16,219 nt of DNA from Methanosarcinales archaeon (GCA_030672345.1 DAOVGO010000205.1:1-16219); one strand, 5' to 3'; shown: positions 7,547 to 13,778, counted from the stretch's first letter. Translations and numbers: made by a program. The notes: generated by a model from the letters alone, not told the origin.

Positions 7547-7696
7547 TTATACGAAATTTTGTAATGGTCAGTTGGATGCACAACACCGCAAAAAACACAA
7601 AGACGGTGTTTATGCCCTTCACGGCGATCGTGTTGTATGGGCATCGGTCTCTGTGTGTCCGTGGTCGTATCGGTCATTACAAGTTATACGAAATTT
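7547..7696 (+). repeat. Two direct copies of TTATACGAAATTT
   Basis: The 13-mer TTATACGAAATTT occurs exactly at 7547-7559 and at 7684-7696, 137 bp apart. The first copy is inside the palindrome CAAAATTATACGAAATTTTG. The second is preceded by G, giving GTTATACG at 7683-7690. That is the exact reverse complement of CGTATAAC at 8552-8559, beyond the nuclease gene. The two copies may be operator sites or recombination core sites. Confidence 0.8.
7597..7654. repeat. Long imperfect hairpin
   Basis: Nested complementary arms are visible. ACAAAGACGG (7597-7606) pairs with CGGTCTCTGT (7645-7654) at 8 of 10 positions. ATGCCC (7612-7617) pairs perfectly with GGGCAT (7639-7644). CACG (7620-7623) pairs with CGTG (7629-7632) around a GCGAT loop. 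The element ends 63 nt before the nuclease gene and could be a structured leader, a transcription barrier or part of a repeat element. Confidence 0.7.
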
Positions 7697-7717
7697 GCAA
7701 AGATGTGAGGGGAATCC

Positions 7718-8506
7718 ATGAATGAACCTGAATACACAAAAAGAGTAATCATTCCTTTACTGAGACACATGGGATATATGGAAGTAACGTACAATCATGG
7801 CATAAATGAATTTGGAAAAGATATTGTTTTTTCAGAATACGACCGATTCGGAAATAAGAAATATCATGCCGCTCAGGTTAAAGTTGGTAATATATCGGGA
7901 GGAAATAACAGCATAATGAATGATATAATAAATCACACTCAAAATGCCTTTAACATAGAATTCCCAGATTTGATCACTAAAACAAATGTTAGTATATCAG
8001 ATTTCTTTCTTATTACTTCCGGGAAATTTGTTGGAAATGCAAAAACGATGCTTTTAGATGATAAAAGGCTTCAATCTTACAAGCATCGAATTTATTTTTA
8101 TGAGGGGCATCACATTGAGGAGTTATTCGAAAAGAGTTACAAAGATATTAGAGAATTATACATGGCACAGTGGAATGAACTACGTCGTAATATTGAAATA
8201 GCTAATGTTATAATAGGCATATTGAGTGGTGGCGGTTCCGTCATAGGCAAATATATCGATTATAATTTACCAACACTAATCGATAAGTTATGCGTGTTTG
8301 AAAACCAAGTGACTCTACGACAAAAACTGGAAAGCTACCAGTTACTAATTGCGGGAAATAATAGTATCATAACATATATGCCAATAATGGGGGCTCTTAT
8401 GGGAAATAAATCTGAAAAAGAACATCTCATCAAAGGAGCAAATGAAATAGTTAGTACGAGTACAGAACTTGTCGTACTTATCATAAGAGCTCTAACCGAG
8501 AAATAA
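7718..8506 (+). CDS. Mrr-like PD-(D/E)XK nuclease domain protein, probable defence gene
   Basis: The 262-residue protein has an N-terminal restriction-endonuclease-like core: NEFGKDIVFSE (residues 30-40, D35) followed 18 residues later by QVK (53-55). This D-x(n)-QxK pattern is found in Mrr-type and related PD-(D/E)XK nucleases. The region after about residue 60 is not recognised. Residues about 165-185 (IANVIIGILSGGGSVIGKY) are hydrophobic and could be a membrane-associated helix. Codons are strongly AT-rich compared with all housekeeping neighbours, suggesting recent acquisition. No methyltransferase or specificity subunit accompanies it, so it would act alone, perhaps on modified or invading DNA. 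It lies between inverted 8-mers and next to hicBA, in what may be a cassette array. A GAGGGG ribosome-binding site is visible. Confidence 0.7.
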   Translation: MNEPEYTKRVIIPLLRHMGYMEVTYNHGINEFGKDIVFSEYDRFGNKKYHAAQVKVGNISGGNNSIMNDIINHTQNAFNIEFPDLITKTNVSISDFFLITSGKFVGNAKTMLLDDKRLQSYKHRIYFYEGHHIEELFEKSYKDIRELYMAQWNELRRNIEIANVIIGILSGGGSVIGKYIDYNLPTLIDKLCVFENQVTLRQKLESYQLLIAGNNSIITYMPIMGALMGNKSEKEHLIKGANEIVSTSTELVVLIIRALTEK

Positions 8507-8539
8507 CTATTCAAATATTAATGTGATGATAGATGAATA

Positions 8540-8655
8540 TTTGGCAAACATCGTATAACAGAACGTATCTGGCTTCGTGCCTTCGGGACTACGCCCAAAT
8601 CCAGCCTTGCGGCTGGACTTCAGACACGCTCGGAACGTTTTACGCCATTGCCAAA
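8540..8655. repeat. 116-bp imperfect palindrome, attC-like
   Basis: Nested inverted arms run inward: TTTGGCAA (8540-8547) with TTGCCAAA (8648-8655), perfect; CGTATAAC (8552-8559) with GTTTTACG (8637-8644), one mismatch; AACGT (8562-8566) with ACGTT; CGTGCCT (8576-8582) with AGACACG (8622-8628), one mismatch; and AATCCAGCC (8598-8606) with GGCTGGACTT around a TTGC loop. A long folded element of this size between genes, ending in short conserved boxes, resembles integron attC sites. The boxes depart from the strict RYYYAAC/GTTRRRY consensus. It lies between the nuclease gene and hicB. Confidence 0.75.
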
Positions 8656-8671
8656 GATGATTGAGAACGAT

Positions 8672-8899
8672 ATGATGAAACAATTCAAAATCGTAGTTGA
8701 GAAACATCCCGATGGCTATATAGCCTATCCGCTTGGTCTCAAAGGCATCGTTGTCGGTGAAGGCGACACTTATGAGGAGGCGTTAGCCGACATCAAGTCT
8801 GCCATTCGCTTCCATATCGAGACTTTCGGCCCGGAGGTTCTTGAGATCGAGTCGCCCGTGCTTGAAGCTTTTGTGGCTGAAGCGGGAGTGGCTATCTAA
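8672..8899 (+). CDS. hicB: HicB-like antitoxin
   Basis: From the ATG at 8672 the product is 75 residues (MMKQFKIVVEKHPDGY...). It has the HicB/UPF0150 partial RNase-H-like fold signature: a beta strand with a DGYIAYP turn, then GEGDTYEEALADIKSAIRFHIETFG. There is no C-terminal DNA-binding extension, so it is the short form. Earlier in-frame starts exist (TTG 8648, ATG 8657) but would add residues encoded by the arm of the palindrome; 8675 is also possible. The stop TAA shares its last base with the hicA ATG (TAATG). It should bind and neutralise HicA. The antitoxin-first order is common among short HicB-like proteins. Confidence 0.87.
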   Translation: MMKQFKIVVEKHPDGYIAYPLGLKGIVVGEGDTYEEALADIKSAIRFHIETFGPEVLEIESPVLEAFVAEAGVAI

Positions 8900-9138
8900 T
8901 GCCTAAGTTTCCGGTTGACGCTCCCAAAAGGAGAGTCATCAAGGCATTCGAACTTCTGGGGTTTTGCCTTGTCCGGGAGCGAGAGCATATTGCGATGGTT
9001 CGGGAAAATTCTGATGGCACACGGACTCCACTCACAATGCCCAATCATACTCGGATCAAGGGCTCAACTTTGAGAACGATTTGCACACAAGCAAGCATCC
9101 CGCGAAACGACTTCCTGAAGGCATACGAGCAAACTTGA
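8899..9138 (+). CDS. hicA: HicA-type mRNA interferase toxin
   Basis: The 79-residue protein has the HicA/YcfA double-stranded-RNA-binding-like fold: helix VIKAFELLGF, then strand CLVREREHIAMVRE with candidate catalytic H30, a TPLTMPNHTRIKGSTLRTICTQASI segment and a final helix. Many HicA proteins have GSHH at the active site. Here the pre-histidine residues are REREH, which is permitted in the family. Arg/Lys content suits RNA binding. Translation is coupled to hicB by a 1-nt overlap. A degenerate copy of the upstream palindrome begins 13 nt after the stop codon. Confidence 0.88.
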   Translation: MPKFPVDAPKRRVIKAFELLGFCLVREREHIAMVRENSDGTRTPLTMPNHTRIKGSTLRTICTQASIPRNDFLKAYEQT

Positions 9139-9150
9139 CGATGGTAACGG

Positions 9151-9236
9151 CGTATGATAGAGCTTATTTGGCTTCGTACCTTCTGCTATTGGGGGCGTTG
9201 TCTTCAGTCACAACTTCGCCAACATCGAAAAACGAT
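9151..9236. repeat. Diverged copy of the attC-like element after hicA
   Basis: Positions 9151-9183 match 8552-8584 at 27 of 33 positions in the same orientation, including GGCTTCGT and CCTTC. The word CTTCAGTCAC (9202-9211) matches CTTCAGACAC (8618-8627) at 9 of 10. The centre differs and is shorter. An internal TTTGGC (9167-9172) can pair with GCCAA (9218-9222) around the middle. The right end (CATCGAAAAACGATAATC) looks eroded relative to the first copy. Confidence 0.72.
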
Positions 9237-9543
9237 AATCAAACTCTGTGCCGCCCTCGATGAACATGCATTCGCCCACCCATCCTCTTCCTACGTTCGC
9301 CCTATCGCGCGACCCCTCCGCCCGCGGATACCCCGCAATTCATTGCGGGATGGCACGGCTGGGACTTCGGGAAGCTGGCATGAGTGTTAAGCGGAGTTCG
9401 GGGCAGGCATGCGTGGTTGTGCGGGGCGGACCGTGTCTGTACCCGGAAAATGGATTACCGGACTTGTGTGTTCTGGTCTGGCACTTGAGCACCAACGCCT
9501 GAGTTGACAGTCCCGCGCCACCAGGACTGCCCGCACCTCTGCC
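9237..9543. other. Non-coding region with a short perfect hairpin
   Basis: About 300 nt between the accessory island and the trpF promoter. A perfect inverted repeat CCCGCAAT-TC-ATTGCGGG lies at 9332-9349. CCGG words flank 9441-9462. I recognise no gene on either strand; the short open frames overlap each other and resemble no family. Confidence 0.55.
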
Positions 9544-9571
9544 CGATGGTTCTACGATGGTTCTATATATT
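9544..9571 (+). promoter_or_regulatory. trpF-aroD promoter with 11-bp tandem repeat at the TATA box
   Basis: CGATGGTTCTA is repeated exactly and without gap at 9544-9554 and 9555-9565. The second copy runs into the TATA element CTATATATT (9563-9571), 36 nt before the trpF ATG. Two helically phased 11-bp sites abutting box A are a typical operator geometry, so a repressor or activator of aromatic amino-acid synthesis could act here. The predicted leader is about 10 nt and includes GTGAT, a weak ribosome-binding site. Confidence 0.6.
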
Positions 9572-9602
9572 GCAACATTCGATTGATAACAGAAGTGATT
9601 AC

Positions 9603-10310
9603 ATGAAATCACGAACCCGAATCAAAATCTGTGGGAATACGAATCCTGGCGACCTTAATCATGCCATATCGTGTGGGGCGGATGCTGTTGGATTTATCAC
9701 AGACGTTCCTGTCAAATCGCCAAGAAAGATCGATGCACAGACCGCAAAACAACTGATCGGGCAGGTACCGGTCCTTGTGGATTCGGTGCTCGTTATTATG
9801 CCTGACGATCTTGATTCGGCGATGGCACTGATAGCAGAGACTGCCCCGACATGCGTACAGATCCACAACGATCTCCCAAGTAGCGAGCTTGCGATCATCT
9901 CAAAGACTGTCAAGCTGATCAAAACGATTGCAATCCCGAAAGACGCGTCATTCGAGATCATCGATCCCATCATAAGCCGCATCAAGGAACTATCCGGAAT
10001 CGCTGATGCGATACTCCTTGATACGGGCACCGGCTCCGGGGGTGGAGGGACCGGCACGGTGCACAACTGGCAGATCAGCGCAGAGATCGTGCGCCGCTGC
10101 AAACTGCCAGTCATCCTCGCGGGCGGGCTGACGCCTGACAATGTGGCAGACGCGATACGGCAGGTCCACCCGTATGCAGTGGACACCGCGTCAGGAGTCG
10201 AGACGGATGGGGCGCGCAATCCCGATATGGTGCAGCAGTTCATCAAGCGGTGCATGGAGGCTGACATGGCTGCTGACACAGAGACTGGCGAGGGGGCTGA
10301 TGATGACTGA
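9603..10310 (+). CDS. trpF: Phosphoribosylanthranilate isomerase
   Basis: The 235-residue (beta-alpha)8 enzyme performs the Amadori rearrangement of phosphoribosylanthranilate in tryptophan synthesis. The catalytic cysteine is in IKICG (C10) and the general-acid aspartate in ILLDTGTGSGGGGTG (D140). The phosphate-binding segments ILAGGLTPDNV and VDTASGVE follow in the expected order. I chose ATG 9603, not the upstream in-frame codon at 9504, because the TATA box lies at 9563-9571 and the family begins just before the KICG strand. The last about 20 residues (MAADTETGEGADDD) are an acidic extension beyond the usual fold. The gene ends inside the start of aroD. No other trp gene is in the window. 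Confidence 0.94.
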   Translation: MKSRTRIKICGNTNPGDLNHAISCGADAVGFITDVPVKSPRKIDAQTAKQLIGQVPVLVDSVLVIMPDDLDSAMALIAETAPTCVQIHNDLPSSELAIISKTVKLIKTIAIPKDASFEIIDPIISRIKELSGIADAILLDTGTGSGGGGTGTVHNWQISAEIVRRCKLPVILAGGLTPDNVADAIRQVHPYAVDTASGVETDGARNPDMVQQFIKRCMEADMAADTETGEGADDD

Positions 10311-11004
10311 GATCGTTGCAGCGATTGCAGCAGATCCAGTGAGAAATGCGATCCGTGCCGCAAGCGATGGCGCGGATATGATCGAGATCAGGATCGATCT
10401 GCTAAACTACCCACCCAATGTGCCGCATTCACCGGAATCGCTTTGCTTGCTCTTCGAGGAATTAAACAGAGCCGTGAGAATCCCGATCATTGCAACCAAC
10501 CGCATGAGCACAGAGGGCGGCGGATTTACCGGGTCAGAAGAGGAACGAATCGGACTATTGCTTTCGGTGCTAAAGATGGTTGATGCTGTCGATATCGAAC
10601 TCCGTGCAGAGCCAGAGTACCGGGATATGGTCGTGCAGAGCGCTAAGGCTGCGGGAAAGCGCGTGATCATCTCGTATCACGATTTTTCGGAGACTCCTGA
10701 CATAGCAGAGATGCAGCAGATATTATCAGACTGCTTCGACGCCGGCGCCGATATCGCAAAACTCGCGGCAACCCCGCATTCGTACGATGATGCGCTGCGC
10801 CTGCTCAAACTCACACTCGAGAATAGGTCAAAACCGGTCTGCATCATCGGGATGGGCGAGTATGGTGCGCATACAAGGGTGATCGCGCCGCTTTACGGGT
10901 CTGTGATCGCTTATGCATCGATTGGGGACGCAACAGCACCTGGACAATTCAGTGTGAGCGAGCTTGTGGGGATGCTGCGGATGTTTTCGGTGCGCGGCAC
11001 CTGA
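10303..11004 (+). CDS. aroD: 3-dehydroquinate dehydratase, type I
   Basis: The 233-residue class I enzyme forms 3-dehydroshikimate through a Schiff base. Visible are EIRIDLL (residues 28-34), IIATNR (62-67), the catalytic histidine in VIISYHDFSE (H126) and the Schiff-base lysine in ADIAKLAATPHS (K153). GMGEYGAHTRV and the substrate-binding loop YASIGDATAPGQF follow. ATG 10303 overlaps the end of trpF by 8 nt, and another ATG at 10300 is possible. A strong GAGGGGG lies just upstream within trpF. It acts directly after the dehydroquinate synthase II encoded at the left end of the window. Confidence 0.95.
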   Translation: MTEIVAAIAADPVRNAIRAASDGADMIEIRIDLLNYPPNVPHSPESLCLLFEELNRAVRIPIIATNRMSTEGGGFTGSEEERIGLLLSVLKMVDAVDIELRAEPEYRDMVVQSAKAAGKRVIISYHDFSETPDIAEMQQILSDCFDAGADIAKLAATPHSYDDALRLLKLTLENRSKPVCIIGMGEYGAHTRVIAPLYGSVIAYASIGDATAPGQFSVSELVGMLRMFSVRGT

Positions 11005-11047
11005 AGCAACCATAACAACCATAAACAACAGCAACACAAAAACCAGT

Positions 11048-11950
11048 CTAACCGAGATACCGTTCTACCGATGTCACAGCCAGCGCGCCATCGCCCACAG
11101 CGGTTGCGACCTGCCGAAGCCCCGTGCTCCTGCAATCGCCCGCAGCAAAGATGCCGGGAATCGATGTCGCAAGGCTCTCGTCCGTGAGAATGAAGCCGTT
11201 TTCATCCTTCCGGGCATCTATAAACTCGGTATTCGGCGTGATGCCCACATACACAAAGACACCGCCGACCGCAAGCTCCGAACGTTCTTCTGTCCTGACG
11301 TTTCTGAGCACCACTCCCTCGACGGCACCGTGTCCGATGATCTCTTCGACCACCGAGTCCCAGATAAACTCGATCAATGGATTTTTAAACGCTCTTTCCT
11401 GCAAAATCTTCTCCGCCCGGAGTTCTGATCTCCTGTGAACGATGTAGACTTTATTTACGATTTTTGTCAGAAACAGAGCCTCTGTTATCGCAGAATTTCC
11501 ACCGCCCACCAACAGGACATCTTTACCCCTGAAAAAGAAGCCGTCGCAGGTTGCACAGAAAGAGATACCCTTCCCGATCAGTTCTTCCTCGCCTTTCACC
11601 CCGAGACGCCTTGGTTTCGATCCTGATGCGATGATGACTGATTTTGTTCTATAATCGTGATCAATGGTTTTTACCAATTTATGCTCGCCCTCGTCCGTTA
11701 TCCGGGTCACTTCGCCATCCTCGACTACAAGACCCAGCGCTCTTGCCTGTTCCTCGAATTTCTGCATCAACTCTATTCCGCTGACCTTTTGAAATCCGGG
11801 ATAGTTTTCGACGAGGTCTGAAAGTACGATCTGACCACCAACGCCAAGCTTTTCAAGGAGTATGACTTTCAAGCGCGCCCTTTGAGCATATATTCCTGCG
11901 GTGATCCCTGCCGGACCACCTCCGACAATAATAAGATCGTAAACGTCCAT
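11048..11950 (-). CDS. trxB: Thioredoxin reductase (NADPH-type)
   Basis: The 300-residue flavoprotein has the FAD motif GGGPAG (residues 10-15), the redox-active pair in CATC (C132, C135), the nucleotide-binding loop GGGNSA (149-154) and HRRSELRAEK (172-181). The last contains the arginines that usually indicate preference for NADPH. A terminal FAD motif AGDCRSTGLRQVATAVGDGA completes the fold. It would reduce thioredoxin in the cytoplasm. It is convergent with aroD (43-nt gap) and follows the cytochrome gene on the same strand after a terminator, so it probably has its own promoter in the AT-rich spacer. Confidence 0.93.
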   Translation of the reverse strand: MDVYDLIIVGGGPAGITAGIYAQRARLKVILLEKLGVGGQIVLSDLVENYPGFQKVSGIELMQKFEEQARALGLVVEDGEVTRITDEGEHKLVKTIDHDYRTKSVIIASGSKPRRLGVKGEEELIGKGISFCATCDGFFFRGKDVLLVGGGNSAITEALFLTKIVNKVYIVHRRSELRAEKILQERAFKNPLIEFIWDSVVEEIIGHGAVEGVVLRNVRTEERSELAVGGVFVYVGITPNTEFIDARKDENGFILTDESLATSIPGIFAAGDCRSTGLRQVATAVGDGALAVTSVERYLG

Positions 11951-11961
11951 AATCGTAGTTG

Positions 11962-12005
11962 CTAAAAAATAAAAATAAAACGAAAAGTAGGCGGAAAGCC
12001 TACTT
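11962..12005 (-). terminator. Intrinsic-type terminator after the multiheme cytochrome gene
   Basis: On the minus strand AAGTAGGC-TTTCC-GCCTACTT (12005-11985) forms a perfect 8-bp stem. It is followed by a T-rich tract (about 11984-11962) containing runs of four, five and six T. The stem begins within the TAA stop of the cytochrome gene. Archaeal termination depends mainly on such T tracts. The same AT-rich stretch may provide the trxB promoter. Confidence 0.8.
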
Positions 12006-12969
12006 ATCTTCTTCTCCTGTACATGGCGTACATGGCAGTTAGCAGCAACATCGCCACCGCAGGCAGTCCGCCGAAACCAGGTACCTTATCGCCAACAGCG
12101 GGTGTCATCTCCACCTCTGGCGGCTTCTCGTCGGTTGGTGCTGCTACTGCAGCAGCCGGCGTCTCTTTCACCTCCTTCTCAGGTGGTCTTCCATGGCAGA
12201 CTGCACACTCCGGCGCGGTAGCACTGATCCCGATCTCTGAGAGCAGGTGTATGTTCACTGCATCGTGACAGTTGCTGCACGGCGGAATGATGATCTGGTT
12301 GCCTGCCGGGATATGGCACATCTCACATGTCACACCGATCGGCAGATGCAGATTATGCGGGATTTCAGCAATCGTTGCGTTCGGAGTGGTCCTGTGGCAT
12401 TTGTAGCAGCCAGTCGGATCAGAGAGCTCTCCGTGTATCGTTGCAGCATCGTCGTATACATGACATGCCTGACATGTGATCGTCATACCTGCTGATTTTA
12501 CTGGCTTAACGATATCAGGCGCAGTCTTATGACATTTCGCGCAACTGTCCATGCCCTCGCCGTGTACGGCAACGATCTCTCCGTGGCAGTGTGCGCACAC
12601 GAGTTCCTTGCCTCCGAAGACCGTGTAGTGCACTGCCTCGAGATCCTTGTGGCAGAATGTGCAATCCTCTGTCTTGACCCTGCCGATATGCACCTCATGT
12701 ATCGGACCCGAGTGACATTTAATGCACACTGGTATGCCAATCTCAAACGCCTCACCGTGGCATGCCTCACAGGTCACCCTTCCCGCATCCAGTTTCTGCT
12801 TGTGGATGATGTGAGGATTCTCTTTATGGCAGTCTGCACAGTTGACCGTGTCTGCTGTCAGCGTCAGTGATTCAAACTGGGTCTCAACCTCCGCAGCATA
12901 CGTTATCGCAGCAGTTAATGCAACCAAGATTACGACCGCCAGAAGAGCATTACAAGATTTACTTGTCAT
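12004..12969 (-). CDS. Eleven-heme c-type cytochrome with PGF-CTERM-like surface anchor
   Basis: The 321-residue protein has a signal peptide (hydrophobic residues 8-22, likely cut after TYA near 25). It contains eleven CXXCH haem-binding motifs beginning at residues 44, 67, 82, 103, 125, 143, 166, 188, 215, 231 and 255. Many additional histidines could serve as sixth ligands. Residues 262-295 form a Pro/Ala/Glu-rich linker. The end (PGFGG, a hydrophobic stretch, then RRRR) matches the PGF-CTERM pattern processed by archaeosortase A. The mature protein should therefore be anchored outside the membrane, probably to lipid. Expected role is electron transfer across the cell envelope, possibly to minerals or a partner cell. 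The gene is transcribed divergently from rpl21e; a GTGAT word 9 nt before the ATG may be its ribosome-binding site. Confidence 0.93.
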   Translation of the reverse strand: MTSKSCNALLAVVILVALTAAITYAAEVETQFESLTLTADTVNCADCHKENPHIIHKQKLDAGRVTCEACHGEAFEIGIPVCIKCHSGPIHEVHIGRVKTEDCTFCHKDLEAVHYTVFGGKELVCAHCHGEIVAVHGEGMDSCAKCHKTAPDIVKPVKSAGMTITCQACHVYDDAATIHGELSDPTGCYKCHRTTPNATIAEIPHNLHLPIGVTCEMCHIPAGNQIIIPPCSNCHDAVNIHLLSEIGISATAPECAVCHGRPPEKEVKETPAAAVAAPTDEKPPEVEMTPAVGDKVPGFGGLPAVAMLLLTAMYAMYRRRR

Positions 12970-13032
12970 CTACTATCACATCCTTGTTCTGGTTCATGAT
13001 CTGAAATTAACATCCCTTGAATTATGTGCGGG

Positions 13033-13042
13033 TGCTTATATG
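13033..13042. promoter_or_regulatory. TATA box of rpl21e, possibly shared with the divergent cytochrome gene
   Basis: TGCTTATATG (the core of GCTTATATGC) lies about 50 nt before the rpl21e ATG on the plus strand. Its reverse complement, GCATATAAGC, is an equally good TATA box for the cytochrome gene, about 70 nt before its ATG. It is the only strong TATA-like word in the divergent gap, so one element may serve both directions. Confidence 0.5.
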
Positions 13043-13089
13043 CTTTTCTGCGCAACACTTAAATCCATTGAGCCAGTATGGTTACGAAC

Positions 13090-13380
13090 ATGGCAAAATC
13101 ACACGGTGAGCGAAGAAAAACCAGATACAAATTGAAGAAATCTTCGAGAAAAAGAGGGCTATCAGCAATCAGCAAGGCAATTGCCGAGTTTGAGACCGGG
13201 GATATGGTTCACATCGTCATCGATCCGAGTGTGCACAAAGGGATGCCAAATCCCAAGTTTCACGGGCGTACCGGTAAGGTCGTGGCACAGCGCGGTCGTG
13301 CATACATTCTGAGCGTGAGAGATGGCAGAGCCATGAAGGAAGTAATCGTACATCCGCAGCACTTGAGCCTGCAACGGTAA
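13090..13380 (+). CDS. rpl21e: 50S ribosomal protein L21e
   Basis: The 96-residue basic protein matches archaeal/eukaryotic L21e. It begins MAKSHGERRKTRYKLKK, and its central FETGDMVHIVIDPSVHKGMPNPKFHGRTG is the SH3-like barrel core. It ends with VIVHPQHL. An in-frame ATG at 13078 would add only MVTN, and the family start favours 13090. It opens the archaeal cluster with rpoF and DUF655, coupling a ribosomal protein to an RNA polymerase subunit. Confidence 0.95.
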   Translation: MAKSHGERRKTRYKLKKSSRKRGLSAISKAIAEFETGDMVHIVIDPSVHKGMPNPKFHGRTGKVVAQRGRAYILSVRDGRAMKEVIVHPQHLSLQR

Positions 13381-13407
13381 ATCGGCAAAATTAAGGGAGA
13401 TTTAGGC

Positions 13408-13752
13408 ATGATTGTAAAGAAGGTCATCGGTGAGGAGGGGTTAACAGTATCAGAGGCAAAAGAGATACTGGATCGTGTCAAGGAAGAGAGATCAGGGGAG
13501 GAACTTGGTTACGAACTCAGAAAAGCGATACGTCACGTCGATACTTTCTCAAAGATAGATGCCAAAAAATCCCGGGACCTCGCGAATGATTTGTTAAATC
13601 TGGAGAAGATGAAGCCTGAGATCGCAATTAGAATTGCAGACATCCTTCCCAGGACGAGGGACGAACTCCGCAGTCTTTATGCCAAAGAACGGTTCGTGCT
13701 CACCACCGAGGATCTTGATCAGATACTGGACAAGGTAGCTGATTCGATATAG
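13408..13752 (+). CDS. rpoF: DNA-directed RNA polymerase subunit F (Rpo4/RpoF)
   Basis: The 114-residue protein is the archaeal Rpb4 counterpart, which pairs with Rpo7/E to form the polymerase stalk. The sequence shows the LTVSEAKEIL N-terminus, a central helix region DAKKSRDLANDLLNLEKMKPEIAIRIADILPRT, and the terminal HRDC-like helices ending in LDQILDKVADSI. A GGGAGAT ribosome-binding site precedes the ATG. It lies 27 nt after rpl21e and 26 nt before DUF655. Confidence 0.95.
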   Translation: MIVKKVIGEEGLTVSEAKEILDRVKEERSGEELGYELRKAIRHVDTFSKIDAKKSRDLANDLLNLEKMKPEIAIRIADILPRTRDELRSLYAKERFVLTTEDLDQILDKVADSI

Positions 13753-13778
13753 GGTGAAGAGATGGTAAAGGTGGTTCA

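Larger units (their letters stand above)
7181..7717. other. Non-coding region upstream of the nuclease gene
   Basis: This stretch of about 540 nt between gatE and the nuclease gene shows no recognisable coding sequence. Its second half becomes AT-rich and contains AGATATAT twice (7514-7521, 7534-7541), the 7-bp inverted repeat CAAAATT/AATTTTG (7542-7548, 7555-7561), the large hairpin at 7597-7654 and the repeated TTATACGAAATTT. A purine run GAGGGG about 10 nt before the nuclease ATG is a plausible ribosome-binding site. Confidence 0.6.

Noticed and set aside
9659..10363. 234-codon minus-strand open frame opposite trpF
   Set aside because: Ser/Ile-rich composition typical of an antisense shadow; the plus strand carries a TrpF with intact catalytic residues.
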